Positions 1 to 7,249 of a DNA stretch of 64,000 nucleotides are shown in pieces. The stretch is from assembly GCA_016235065.1 (NCBI GenBank), contig JACRMB010000001.1, positions 62,001 through 126,000 of the forward strand, written 5' to 3'. The notes below the pieces were generated by a model. The model was not told the origin of the DNA, ran no database searches, and worked only from the letters and a program-made list of their open reading frames with translations. Every line of letters begins with the position of its first letter. Position 1 is the stretch's first letter. A program made the translations under genes and the position numbers. Origin of the DNA: Actinomycetota bacterium (GTDB taxonomy: Bacteria > Actinomycetota > Thermoleophilia > BMS3ABIN01).

Positions 1-254
1 ACCTCCCCTGGTTTTAAGGCCGCGATTGCATGGGGATTGCCACAGCCAAGCCCCATATTGGAACTCTCCGGCATGTCCTTGAGATCATCCTTGGAGTAAC
101 CGATCAATGCCGATAATTTGTCAAGTTCGCTCTCAACCGGCCCGCAACAAGAGGACGCAGGAGAGCAGCCACAGGATGAAGCGCCGCGCTCGGCGACTTG
201 TGCATAGTTCCTGCGAACAGCATCGCGTTTTTCATCAGGTCCAAATTCTTTCAT
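1..254 (-). CDS. arsM: Arsenite S-adenosylmethyltransferase ArsM, N-terminal part (cut by window edge)
   Basis: About 84 codons are visible, running off the left edge. The start ATG (252-254) is preceded by a good ribosome binding site (AGGAAG, 5 nt spacer). The N-terminus has the form expected of ArsM: a Cys-rich stretch (SSCGCSPASSCCGP), then SNMGLGCGNPHAIAALKPGE, which leads into the SAM-binding loop of this methyltransferase family. The family methylates As(III) to mono-, di- and trimethylarsenicals in the cytoplasm. It lies 30 nt downstream of arsR on the same strand, so both probably form one arsenic-responsive operon. The catalytic core is outside the window, so intactness cannot be judged. 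Confidence 0.88.
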   Translation of the reverse strand, partial: MKEFGPDEKRDAVRRNYAQVAERGASSCGCSPASSCCGPVESELDKLSALIGYSKDDLKDMPESSNMGLGCGNPHAIAALKPGE

Positions 255-284
255 GCTGCTTCCTTTCATTGTCATTTTAAACTT

Positions 285-644
285 CTATTTATCGCTGACT
301 GGAGGATTACCGGCAGAACGCTGGTCGGCTTCCAGAAAAAACTCTGTTATGGCATGCAGTATCTCCGGGTCAACCCAACACTCGATCATCTGCCCGCGTC
401 TTTGCGTATTAATGAGACCCGCCTGACGAAGTTCCTTGATGTGATGAGAGACTGTTGACGGAACGATCCCGAGATCCTTTCCGAGTTCTCCGATGCATGT
501 GCCCATGCCAGCGTCGATATCACAGGTAGTTCCCGGCTTACAGCAGTTTATGAGACGTAGAAATATACTGAGTCTGCTCGGGCTCGACAGGGCCTTAAAA
601 ATGGCAGAATATCTGTCTATGTCTATATTTTGATTGTTCGACAT
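285..644 (-). CDS. arsR: ArsR/SmtB-family metalloregulator
   Basis: This is a 119-residue winged-helix repressor. The recognition-helix region reads VPSTVSHHIKELRQAGL, typical of ArsR. Cys residues cluster as C34-C35, C41 and C50, with one more near the C-terminus. That spacing differs from the classic CxC/CVCDL metal site, so the ligand set is unclear; arsenite is likely from its partner arsM. The ATG at 642-644 is chosen because a near-perfect promoter lies directly upstream, with the expected transcription start at the ATG itself. An upstream in-frame TTG at 680 lies inside the -35 element and is rejected. It is probably autoregulated, with arsM as second gene. Confidence 0.9.
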   Translation of the reverse strand: MSNNQNIDIDRYSAIFKALSSPSRLSIFLRLINCCKPGTTCDIDAGMGTCIGELGKDLGIVPSTVSHHIKELRQAGLINTQRRGQMIECWVDPEILHAITEFFLEADQRSAGNPPVSDK

Positions 645-651
645 GTTTCGA

Positions 652-680
652 AGTATAGTGGAAGTAAATCTCCCTGTCAA
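652..680 (-). promoter_or_regulatory. Promoter of arsR-arsM, probably leaderless
   Basis: On the minus strand TTGACA (680-675) and TATACT (657-652) are separated by exactly 17 bp. Only 7 nt lie between the -10 element and the arsR ATG, so transcription should begin at or within 1-2 nt of the start codon, and no Shine-Dalgarno sequence is present. The ArsR operator is probably within this stretch, but no clear palindrome was identified. Confidence 0.75.
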
Positions 681-731
681 GATATGTATGAGAACGGTGG
701 ACCTGACTGAATGCTGTTAGAATTCTTCCTG

Positions 732-998
732 TCAGCTGAACCGGCGAACAGCCCTAGCGTGCGCTCTGGCCTCCTCCTCAGCTCTGTTGCGCGGAGGGCT
801 GGCGGTCACGAGAGAGTCAATAAGCTTCGAGGAAGCCTGCGCAATCTCGCTCACCGCTCGCTCGTACACCTTCTCGTTCGCGGCAGAAGGCTTGGCAAAT
901 CCGCTGATCTTTCTTACGTACTGAAGCGCCGCATTTCTGACTTCCTCCTCTGTGACTGGAGGTTCGTAGTTGAATAGCGGCTTGATGTTTCTGCACAT
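732..998 (-). CDS. DUF2277 family protein
   Basis: An 88-residue protein beginning MCRNIKPLFNYEPPVTEEEV and continuing NAALQYVRKISGFAKPS, the conserved signature of DUF2277 (function unknown). The ATG at 996-998 has GGAGGG 4 nt upstream; the longer start at 1010 would put that site inside the gene. It is acidic and basic mixed, with no signal peptide or membrane segment, so cytoplasmic. It follows the DUF1801 gene by 28 nt on the same strand and is probably co-transcribed with it. Confidence 0.85.
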   Translation of the reverse strand: MCRNIKPLFNYEPPVTEEEVRNAALQYVRKISGFAKPSAANEKVYERAVSEIAQASSKLIDSLVTASPPRNRAEEEARAHARAVRRFS

Positions 999-1026
999 GG
1001 TGCCCTCCATTCACACGAGGATCGCC

Positions 1027-1482
1027 TCAGCTCACCGCTTTCTTCACGAGCGCGATTATCTTCGCCCCTTCGGTGGCGGTCAATTCCTTCAGCGCGTACG
1101 CGGTCGGCCACATGGAACCTTCGTCGAGGTTCGCCTCGTCGCTGAAGCCTAATGTCGAATACCTCGCTTTGAACTTCTGCGCGCTCTGGAAGAAACATAC
1201 GACCTTGCCACCTTTGGCATACGCGGGCATCCCGTACCAGGTTTTTGGCGTGAGGGCCGGTGCGCTGGCTTTGATGATGTCATGGAGCTGCGTGGCCATG
1301 GAGCGATCCGGTTCCGGCAGCTCGGCGATCTTGGCGAGCACAGCGGTTTCGCCTTCAGCATTGCCCGAACCTAGCTCCTGGGCGCGCTCCTTCATCGCAG
1401 CCATTTCCTCGTCGGAGAATCCCTTGGACATCTTTTTGATCGGGATTCTGGTGGTCTTCTTCGTGTCCTTCTTCGAGTTCAT
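1027..1482 (-). CDS. DUF1801 / YdhG-like protein
   Basis: A 151-residue soluble protein. After a basic N-terminus ([16 protein letters not shown]) comes a helical part with [17 protein letters not shown], then the typical C-terminal core with [20 protein letters not shown] and [20 protein letters not shown], matching the YdhG/DUF1801 (frataxin-like fold) family. Function is unsettled; some relatives have been called iron chaperones. The ATG is preceded by GAGGAGG with a 5 nt spacer. First gene of a likely two-gene unit with the DUF2277 gene. Confidence 0.85.
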   Translation of the reverse strand: MNSKKDTKKTTRIPIKKMSKGFSDEEMAAMKERAQELGSGNAEGETAVLAKIAELPEPDRSMATQLHDIIKASAPALTPKTWYGMPAYAKGGKVVCFFQSAQKFKARYSTLGFSDEANLDEGSMWPTAYALKELTATEGAKIIALVKKAVS

Positions 1483-1655
1483 GGCAACCTCCTCAGCATA
1501 TGGACTTGAATATATCCCCTATATTCACCTGAGTAACATATTCATTCTCAAGATAAAGAACATCGGGCAAACAGAAGCCAGGATCCTCTCAATGGAGGAA
1601 ATACCGATTTCAGATAATTACTCCATGGTTCTGTTAACGAAAATGGAAATCTGAA

Positions 1656-1701
1656 ATGGCTTAACAAGTCATTTTTCAAAGGTCGGAGTTTGGTGGACCT
1701 A
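1656..1701. repeat. att-like direct repeat, copy C
   Basis: Begins AATGGCTTAACAAGTCATTT and ends TTTGGTGGACCTA. The same outline (AATGGCTTA...TTGGTGGA) recurs at 4693-4740 and next to tRNA-Ala at 5757-5800. On the minus strand the end reads TCCACCAA, like the tRNA 3' CCA end plus flank. Confidence 0.55.
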
Positions 1702-1769
1702 TTCTTCTTTTTACCACGTCAGTCCCTGCTTTGATTGCTCCTCTTGGTGACTCCATGACAATTTACATA

Positions 1770-1828
1770 ACCATTACATTTAGACAACATTTCTCAATAT
1801 TTTTACGTATACCATTAAGTAACCATTA
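1770..1828 (+). promoter_or_regulatory. Putative operator: repeated ACCATTA, two copies 11 bp apart
   Basis: ACCATTA occurs at 1770-1776, 1811-1817 and 1822-1828. The last two are spaced exactly 11 bp, the period typical of tandem sites for OmpR/PhoB-type response regulators. It lies 37-95 bp upstream of the permease ATG. The assignment to a regulator class is inference. Confidence 0.4.
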
Positions 1829-1864
1829 GTTAATTGTTGATCTCATTTTGTTGAAAGGAAGAAG

Positions 1865-3262
1865 ATGAATTCATTTACTCGAGGAATAAGGAACGCGTTC
1901 AGGAACATCATCAGAACAAGTTCGGTGGTGGTCATCCTGGCCATCAGCATCGGTCTCGCCCTGATCATGTTGATTTCGTTATTTGCCGTCAATGACCGCA
2001 TCGACAGCGTCCGGGGTTCGTTAGGCACCACAATTACCGTTTCACCCGCCGGCATCCGCGGATTCCAGGGAGGCGGCGAACTGCTGACCCAGGCCGACTC
2101 CGACAAAATCTCATCGCTTGACCATGTCACCACCGTGGAACAGAGCTTTCAGAAGATGCTGACCACAGATACTGATACGTCGCTTAAGTCCGGCATAGAT
2201 CCGGGAAGCTTCGGCCAGCAGAATAACAGCTCCGGCAACGGAAGCAGTGGCGCAGGAAATCAGGATGTTCCTCCGGCCGGGGGCATGCCTGGTGGCGCCG
2301 TGGGGGGCCAGCAAATGACGATGCCGGTAATGGCCACAGGTGTCGCACAGAATGCCAGTCTGCAGAGTCTCGGAGTTGACAAACTTGATATCACTTCCGG
2401 CGACGGTCTCGCTGCGGCGACTGAAGACAACGTCGCCCTCGTCGGTTCCACGCTGGCCAGCAAGAATAATCTGCAACCAGGTTCGACGTTCACTCTTTTC
2501 AACACCCAGATCAAGGTGATAGGTATATTTGATTCCGGCAACCAGTTCAGCAACGGCTCGCTGCTAATGCCGATCGACTCCCTGCGCAAGCTCGCATCCA
2601 GCGAGGGACAGATCAATTCTCTCGTGGTCACGGCCGACTCATCCGCCAACGTGCAGACCGCAACAGACGAGATCAAGGATGCTTTGGGAAGCAAGGTTGA
2701 TGTGACTTCCCAACTGGACTCCACCAAGCAGGCGCTTTCCTCACTCGAGGGCGTAAAAGGCATCGCCCGCTACAGCCTTGCCGGCTCCCTGGTGTCTGCC
2801 TCCGCAATCCTATTCCTGATCATGCTGATGATAGTGCGCGAGCGGCGTCAGGAGATCGGTGTTTTAAAAGCAATCGGGGCCTCCAACATCAAGATCATGA
2901 AACAGTTCATCACGGAGTCTTTGACATTCACGTTGTTGGGCACTCTCGTTGGAGTTGTGCTCGGGGTTGTTTTCAGCAATCCCGTATTGAACATGCTAGT
3001 GAGTAGCTCCAGTTCTCAGTCATCCCAGGTTGCGCAAGGACCATTTGCCGGCGGACCACCCCCTGGCGCCCGAGGTCCGGGAGGGCCCGGGTCGCTAGTG
3101 TCAGCATCGCAAAGCGCAATGGAAAATCTAAACGCGGTTATCAACTATCAGCTACTACTCTACGGACTGGTAGCAGCCATCTTAATCGCAGTGATTGGTA
3201 GTTCAATCCCGGCATGGAGCATTTCCAAGATACAGCCGGCCGAAGCCATGAGGGGAGAATAA
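1865..3262 (+). CDS. MacB-like ABC transporter permease (FtsX family)
   Basis: A 465-residue membrane protein with the MacB/FtsX layout: one N-terminal helix (about 19-42), a large extracytoplasmic domain, then three helices (about 303-325, 350-373, 427-450). The segment RERRQEIGVLKAIGASNIKIMKQF is the conserved FtsX cytoplasmic loop, and the C-terminus ends SISKIQPAEAMRGE as in this family. Low-complexity inserts rich in Gly, Met and Pro lie near residues 118-155 and 385-415, unusual for the family and similar in composition to the third gene of the cassette. The ATG has GAAAGGAAG upstream. The gene ends 2 nt before the ATPase start. Predicted role: efflux or envelope-stress export; substrate unknown. 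Confidence 0.88.
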   Translation: MNSFTRGIRNAFRNIIRTSSVVVILAISIGLALIMLISLFAVNDRIDSVRGSLGTTITVSPAGIRGFQGGGELLTQADSDKISSLDHVTTVEQSFQKMLTTDTDTSLKSGIDPGSFGQQNNSSGNGSSGAGNQDVPPAGGMPGGAVGGQQMTMPVMATGVAQNASLQSLGVDKLDITSGDGLAAATEDNVALVGSTLASKNNLQPGSTFTLFNTQIKVIGIFDSGNQFSNGSLLMPIDSLRKLASSEGQINSLVVTADSSANVQTATDEIKDALGSKVDVTSQLDSTKQALSSLEGVKGIARYSLAGSLVSASAILFLIMLMIVRERRQEIGVLKAIGASNIKIMKQFITESLTFTLLGTLVGVVLGVVFSNPVLNMLVSSSSSQSSQVAQGPFAGGPPPGARGPGGPGSLVSASQSAMENLNAVINYQLLLYGLVAAILIAVIGSSIPAWSISKIQPAEAMRGE

Positions 3263-3264
3263 CA

Positions 3265-3945
3265 ATGTTAACAGTCAAAGGTCTGGTAAAAGAGTTCAAG
3301 ACTGCCAGTGGCACAGTTCATGCTGTCAACGATATTGACATGCAGGTTGAAGATGGTAAGTTCGTCGCTCTGGTCGGAGAAAGTGGAAGCGGCAAGAGCA
3401 CACTGCTCTCATTGCTGGGCGCGCTGAGCAAACCAGACGCCGGCAGTATCCATGTTGGTGACGAGGAAGTGACCAGGCTCCATGATCACGGTCTGATTCG
3501 ATATCGGAGAGACCGGATTGGTTTCGTCTTCCAAAACTACAGTCTGGTACCCAACCTTTCCGCATTAGAAAACGTCATGCTACCAATGGAGTTTTCCGGG
3601 ATGACGCGCGCGGAAAGAAAAAAGCGCGCCTCTGAGCTTCTGGATCAAGTCGGGCTGCCCAATGACAAACAGCAAAGGAAGCCCGGACGCCTCTCCGGTG
3701 GAGAGCAGCAGCGGGTCGGCATCGCCCGCGCCCTGGCCAACCGCCCCAGCCTGATTCTGGCCGATGAGCCTACCGGGAACCTGGACAGCAAGACCGGTCA
3801 GAACATCATCAGCTTGCTCCATGACCTGTCACAATCAGAGAAGACGACTATCATCGCCGCCACGCACGACCTGTCGGTCGAAGAGCAGTGTGACCACATC
3901 TACCGGATAAAAGACGGCCATTTTATCCAAGGAGACGAAAGTTAA
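3265..3945 (+). CDS. ABC transporter ATP-binding protein (MacB/LolD type)
   Basis: A 226-residue ATPase with Walker [10 protein letters not shown] (38-46), Q-loop [18 protein letters not shown], signature [15 protein letters not shown], Walker [14 protein letters not shown] and a switch His in AATHDLS. It is full length for a LolD/MacB ATPase and lacks a permease domain, matching the separate FtsX-type permease just upstream. The ATG at 3265 is preceded by AGGGGAG; an in-frame upstream start at 3214 would overlap the permease and is rejected. It energises the transporter from the cytoplasmic side. Confidence 0.92.
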   Translation: MLTVKGLVKEFKTASGTVHAVNDIDMQVEDGKFVALVGESGSGKSTLLSLLGALSKPDAGSIHVGDEEVTRLHDHGLIRYRRDRIGFVFQNYSLVPNLSALENVMLPMEFSGMTRAERKKRASELLDQVGLPNDKQQRKPGRLSGGEQQRVGIARALANRPSLILADEPTGNLDSKTGQNIISLLHDLSQSEKTTIIAATHDLSVEEQCDHIYRIKDGHFIQGDES

Positions 3946-3990
3946 CATCCGCATCGACTCGCAACTAATAAACATGTCAGGAGAAAGGCA

Positions 3991-4515
3991 ATGGCAAAAA
4001 TAGAAAGTAACATCCTTAGTATTTTCATCGTGGTGCTGCTGGCGGTGGGGGGCGGTATGTTCCTTGCCGGCATGAAATACCAGGAAAGCAGGGGCACAAC
4101 GGTCGCCTCTGGCACGCAGGGACCCGGAGGTGCTCGCAACGGCAACATGCAGGGCGCCCCTGGTATGCAGGGTGGTTCCGGGAACATGCAGGGGCCACCC
4201 AACATGCAGGGCGGCTCCGGCAACATGCCCGGCGGTTTCGCGAGTGGCGAAGTCCTGTCCAAGGACAACCAGAGCATTACCATCAAACTCCAGGACGGCA
4301 GCTCGAAGACAATCTATTTCTCGGGCTCAACCATAGTCAGCATAACTGACACGGGCAGCGTCAGCGACCTTAAGGCCGGCCAGACGGTAACAATAATCGG
4401 CTCCAACAGCTCCAACGGCAGCGTCACGGCTCAGAACATCCAGATCAGACCCGCAGGCTCAGAGGATTACGGTCCTGGTGGGATGATGGACGCCGGAGCT
4501 GGCACAGGAGTCTGA
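3991..4515 (+). CDS. Membrane-anchored Gly/Met-rich protein with a DUF5666-like domain
   Basis: 174 residues: an N-terminal hydrophobic anchor (about 8-28), a low-complexity stretch with repeated GNMQG / GGSGNMQG units (about 48-82), then a beta-rich domain GEVLSKDNQSITIKLQDGSS...VSDLKAGQTVTIIGS resembling DUF5666 (OB-like). It is the third gene of the efflux cassette, 45 nt after the ATPase, with AGGAG upstream of the ATG. By position it could be a periplasmic or surface partner of the permease. The regular Met spacing is compatible with soft-metal binding, but this is speculation. Confidence 0.75.
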   Translation: MAKIESNILSIFIVVLLAVGGGMFLAGMKYQESRGTTVASGTQGPGGARNGNMQGAPGMQGGSGNMQGPPNMQGGSGNMPGGFASGEVLSKDNQSITIKLQDGSSKTIYFSGSTIVSITDTGSVSDLKAGQTVTIIGSNSSNGSVTAQNIQIRPAGSEDYGPGGMMDAGAGTGV

Positions 4516-4532
4516 CTCTCAAGCGTCAAGCA

Positions 4533-4565
4533 GCCCGGCTGGGGCTCTAATAACCCCGGCTGGGC
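4533..4565 (+). terminator. Hairpin ending the efflux cassette
   Basis: GCCCGGCTGGGG (4533-4544) pairs with CCCCGGCTGGGC (4554-4565) over 12 bp including two G-U pairs, with a 9 nt AT-rich loop. No long T-run follows, so it may be a weak or Rho-assisted terminator. Confidence 0.55.
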
Positions 4566-4650
4566 CGTTCCCCCGTAACAGAATGTTCTACTGTGCCTTC
4601 TTCTGCTTACGAATATCCTCGGCCGGAAGGTCATTTTTGCACTTGGTTGA

Positions 4651-4740
4651 GAGTTCGAATCCGCTGTGGTGTTTACGATATATGCACAAAAGAATGGCTT
4701 AGGTAAGCCAAAAATGAGGGGTCATAATTTGGTGGACCTA
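4651..4740. repeat. att-like direct repeat, copy A
   Basis: Starts GAGTTCGAATCCGCTGTGGT and ends ATTTGGTGGACCTA. It aligns over its whole length with 5714-5800 (copy B), and its right half with 1656-1701 (copy C). It contains the hairpin GGCTTAGGTAAGCC. The rest of the gap 4516-4824 is AT-rich and shows no gene. Confidence 0.55.
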
Positions 4741-4824
4741 ATGGGATGTTATTCGAACTTCTCCTTCTGGATGAGCTTATAGCGGCGGTTTCAAAATAAT
4801 TCAGCCGTTTGTTCTCGTCTCGGA

Positions 4825-5085
4825 TTATGCCGCTGCTTCTTCTTCAACGTCCCAGCCTGGAAATACCAGAACGGCCGGATGGCAATTCAGAGCTCGAGCG
4901 AGAACTTTTGCCCTCTCTACTCCCAGCTTCACTCTATCGTTCTCTATGGCGGAGATAGTCGACTGAGGAATGCCGGTCAGTTCAGAAAGCTGGTTCTGGC
5001 TCAGGCCCTGAAGCTCTCGTATTATCCTCACGGATTCTCCGACCGAAACCTCTATTCTCTTTTTTGCCTTCCGATAATCCTTCAT
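4825..5085 (-). CDS. HigA-type antitoxin (XRE helix-turn-helix)
   Basis: An 86-residue XRE-family DNA-binding protein. The helix-turn-helix reads LSQNQLSELTGIPQSTISAIENDRVKLG, followed by a short C-terminal tail (FPGWDVEEEAAA). It overlaps the upstream toxin gene by 4 nt (ATGA type), so the pair is translationally coupled. In HigBA systems the antitoxin both neutralises the ribosome-dependent mRNA interferase and represses the operon promoter. Toxin-first order is typical of HigBA. Confidence 0.88.
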   Translation of the reverse strand: MKDYRKAKKRIEVSVGESVRIIRELQGLSQNQLSELTGIPQSTISAIENDRVKLGVERAKVLARALNCHPAVLVFPGWDVEEEAAA

Positions 5086-5366
5086 CTTTTCCTCCGGTAA
5101 TCATGCGCTGTCAAATCAACGACTTCGACCAGGACTTGTTGCGCCTTGATACGGTAAATAATTCTGAAGCCGAGCCCCAGCCTGGAAGATCTATGGCCTT
5201 TCCACTCTCCCTTAAGGCTCTCGTCGTGAAGACCTTTGATCTTACGTAATCCGGAAGGACCTGAGATCATGACGATGTCTTTCCATTTCTCATAGCGCTT
5301 CAAAACTTCATTTGGCGCTTTTTTGAGAGCTTTATCGGCTCGACGGTGCTCGTATACTTCCCACAT
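5082..5366 (-). CDS. HigB/RelE-type toxin (mRNA interferase)
   Basis: 94 residues with the RelE/HigB fold signature: KALKKAPNEVLKRYEKWKDIV, GLRKIKGLHDESLKGEWKGHRSSRL and GFRIIYRIKAQQVLVEVVDLTAHDY. The arginine- and lysine-rich face and C-terminal HDYRRKR fit ribosome-dependent mRNA cleavage, as known for the family. The start ATG (5364-5366) lies 6 nt downstream of a -10 element, so the transcript is probably leaderless. It sits between att-like repeats A and B, suggesting carriage on a small integrated module. Confidence 0.88.
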   Translation of the reverse strand: MWEVYEHRRADKALKKAPNEVLKRYEKWKDIVMISGPSGLRKIKGLHDESLKGEWKGHRSSRLGLGFRIIYRIKAQQVLVEVVDLTAHDYRRKR

Positions 5367-5372
5367 ATCATT

Positions 5373-5401
5373 TTTATACTATATTGATTATGATATATCA
5401 A
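5373..5401 (-). promoter_or_regulatory. Promoter/operator of the HigBA operon, probably leaderless
   Basis: TTGATA (5401-5396), 17 bp, TATAAA (5378-5373), then 6 nt to the toxin ATG. The spacer contains the inverted repeat TTGAT...ATCAA overlapping the -35 element, a plausible antitoxin operator. No Shine-Dalgarno sequence precedes the ATG. Confidence 0.65.
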
Positions 5402-5442
5402 GGCTCGAATGCAAAAGCTCAGAGAAAACAGAATTCAGTTAA

Positions 5443-5670
5443 TTAAGATTGCGATTTAATTGCAATTTCATCTCTATCTTGTAGCAATTTCCCGCAGAAA
5501 GGACAGTAAATGACAGCCTGCTCAAACCAGCCCGGGCCCTGTTCCGTTTGAATATAACCAACTGTCAGATAAAGAATATCTTTTTCATCTACAAGAATGA
5601 ATGAATTGGGTGGCGAAGTCATTGCATCTTTAAGATCCTGACAGCATCTCCCGAATTCAGGTTTCGTCAT
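5443..5670 (-). CDS. Small zinc-ribbon-like protein, function unknown
   Basis: 75 residues. It contains an N-terminal Cys pair (FGRCCQDL) and a C-terminal CPFCGKLL motif that could form a zinc site. The middle segment (NSFILVDEKDILYLTVGY) looks like a beta hairpin. The ATG has GGGAG 6 nt upstream. It lies 76 nt upstream of the toxin gene's promoter on the same strand, between att-like repeat B and the HigBA pair, and shares their lower G+C. I do not recognise a named family. Confidence 0.65.
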   Translation of the reverse strand: MTKPEFGRCCQDLKDAMTSPPNSFILVDEKDILYLTVGYIQTEQGPGWFEQAVIYCPFCGKLLQDRDEIAIKSQS

Positions 5671-5713
5671 AATAATCTCCCGTAGCGAGTTATCTCATAT
5701 ATGTTCGAGCTGA

Positions 5714-5800
5714 AGAGTTCGAATCCCCTGTAGTGTCATTGATAAGCCAACAATAAATGGCTTAACAAGGTCATTTGCGAGGGTAATAAGTTGGTGGAGG
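5714..5800. repeat. att-like direct repeat, copy B, abutting tRNA-Ala
   Basis: Starts GAGTTCGAATCCCCTGTAGT, contains TAAGCC...GGCTTA (a hairpin) and AAATGGCTTAACAAGGTCAT, and ends in TTGGTGGAGG, which is the encoded 3' end of the tRNA-Ala gene. It aligns with copy A over its length and with copy C in its right half. Confidence 0.55.
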
Positions 5801-5867
5801 ATAGGGGATTCGAACCCCTGACCTTTTGGCTGCCAGCCAAACGCTCTCCCAGCTGAGCTAATCCCCC
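5792..5867 (-). tRNA. tRNA-Ala (anticodon GGC)
   Basis: 76 nt including an encoded CCA. The acceptor arms GGGGGAT and ATCCTCC pair with a G3-U70 wobble, the alanine identity element. The D arm is GCTCAGCTGGGAGAGC, the anticodon arm is TTTGG-CTGGCAG-CCAAA with anticodon GGC, and the T arm is GGGGTTCGAATCCCC in form. It reads GCC (and GCU by wobble). Its 3' flank is repeated at 4651-4740 and 1656-1701. Confidence 0.95.
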
Positions 5868-6061
5868 ACGTGAGGTGAGATGCCGTCGGATGCGGTGGTT
5901 GTTTCCGGGCGGCGGACTGGACGCCTTTACACGATTCCAGCCTTAAAGATTATAGAAGTGCCGGCGGATTGGCGCAAGCTGGAAACATCACCCGCTGCTG
6001 GCGCAAGCTGGCGGAACATCAGACCGTCGCTCGATGACCGCCGGTTCAGCCGGCTAGCGGA

Positions 6062-6856
6062 TCACCCCGCCGCGGGCTCTGCTTCCCCCATGACGACCTT
6101 CTGCTCTCCCAGGGCCATCACTACGTCCTTGCGTATCTCCCGGGCCACCTCGGGATCCATAAAAGGCTCGGTGCGGGCGATCACGCGGATCTTCACTGTC
6201 TTGCCCACGACTTCCTCGATGCCCAGCACTTCCGGGCCGCCGATGATGAACTCCGCAACCGGCGATGAGGACTCGGCAGCTTTTTTCGCGGCAGCGTCGA
6301 TCAGCTCAATCACCTTCGGAAGATCCTCGCGGTAATCGATGGCGAAGTCCAGGTTCACACGGCTCCAGCCCTTGGTGAGATTGGAGACCACCCGCATCTC
6401 GCCGTTGGGGATGATATGGAGGATGCCCTCGCCATCACGCGCGAGGGTAGTCCGCAGCTTTATTGCCTCGACCTTACCCTTGACCGCGCCTACCTGGATC
6501 ACATCTCCCACGTAGAACTGGCCTTCGCTCAGAACGAAAAATCCGCCGATGACGTCCTTCACCAGCGTCTGGGCGCCGAAACCGATGGCAACGCCGACGA
6601 TTCCGGCCGTGGCTATCAGCGGACCGATATCGTAGCCGAGTTCCCGCAGGATCATCAGCGAGACCACGGCGATCAGGGCGCCGATTATGAGGCTTCTCAT
6701 GGTACCGGCCAGCGTACGCGCCCGCATCTCCTGCTCACGGGAGACCAGGTCGCTGTCGCTCACCTTGCGGCCGGCCACCTTGATCAGACGCCGTGAAGCG
6801 GTGCGGATGATGTAATACAGAATGATCGCGCCGACGATCATGGCGGCGATGCGCAC
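6062..6856 (-). CDS. MscS-family mechanosensitive ion channel
   Basis: 264 residues from a GTG at 6856. It has an N-terminal membrane helix (IVGAIILYYIIRTASRR), two further helices (SLIIGALIAVVSLMILRELG; IGPLIATAGIVGVAIGFGAQTLVKDVIGGFFVL, the Gly/Ala-rich pore helix), the beta domain (QFYVGDVIQVGAVKGKVEAIKLRTT; IIPNGEM) and an alpha/beta C-terminal domain. It releases solutes under membrane tension. The GTG has no ribosome binding site. The frame is open further upstream to a CTG at 6907 that sits 7 nt after AAGGAG and would add LDTSWADRLYDWAITSG, plausible for an MscS N-terminus. Confidence 0.9.
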   Translation of the reverse strand: MRIAAMIVGAIILYYIIRTASRRLIKVAGRKVSDSDLVSREQEMRARTLAGTMRSLIIGALIAVVSLMILRELGYDIGPLIATAGIVGVAIGFGAQTLVKDVIGGFFVLSEGQFYVGDVIQVGAVKGKVEAIKLRTTLARDGEGILHIIPNGEMRVVSNLTKGWSRVNLDFAIDYREDLPKVIELIDAAAKKAAESSSPVAEFIIGGPEVLGIEEVVGKTVKIRVIARTEPFMDPEVAREIRKDVVMALGEQKVVMGEAEPAAG

Positions 6857-7013
6857 GCCGCTGGTTATGGCCCAGTCATATAGCCTGTCCGCCCAGCTGG
6901 TATCCAGAAGAGCACTCCTTGCCTTAAATCAATGTTGTTACGGCCTGGCTTCCCGCCTGGCCCGTATATTATCCATGATAACGCAATATTCCTGCCAGTG
7001 ACCTGGGAACCGG

Positions 7014-7022
7014 TGATATACT
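7014..7022 (+). promoter_or_regulatory. Extended -10 promoter, probably leaderless transcript
   Basis: TGATATACT is an extended -10 element (TG-n-TATACT). Seven nt separate it from the ATG at 7030, the same geometry as the arsR promoter. No good -35 element is seen. Confidence 0.45.
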
Positions 7023-7029
7023 CCGTTTC

Positions 7030-7194
7030 ATGACGATCGAACTCGTAATTTTCATATTTTTCGCGATGGCGCTCGGGCCGGTCGTGATAACGCTCGTTTA
7101 CTGTGGTTTCAGGGGTTGTAACGGGGCTGGAGAACCCAGCCGCGAGACTGATGTAGTGAAGGACGACTCCGAACAATCCGGCTCAGGCAGCTGA
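7030..7194 (+). CDS. Small single-pass membrane protein, 54 residues
   Basis: It begins MTIELVIFIFFAMALGPVVI with a membrane helix of about 22 residues, followed by YCGFRGCNGAG and an acidic, Ser-rich tail ending SEQSGSGS. There is no Shine-Dalgarno sequence, but an extended -10 element lies 7 nt before the ATG, consistent with leaderless expression. It is divergent from mscS and 55 nt upstream of the DUF192 gene on the same strand. No family recognised; supported by composition and promoter geometry only. Confidence 0.5.
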   Translation: MTIELVIFIFFAMALGPVVITLVYCGFRGCNGAGEPSRETDVVKDDSEQSGSGS

Positions 7195-7249
7195 CTGCGA
7201 CTCCTTGTTTCCTTCTCGCCGACATAATCCTCCGCCTGGAGCAACCCTC

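Larger units (their letters stand above)
1483..1864. other. Intergenic, AT-rich; holds one att-like repeat and a putative operator
   Basis: No convincing gene is seen. The stretch is clearly more AT-rich than the backbone. It contains the first copy of the tRNA-Ala-flank repeat (1656-1701) and, from about 1761, the upstream region of the ABC efflux cassette with repeated ACCATTA motifs. Confidence 0.6.
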
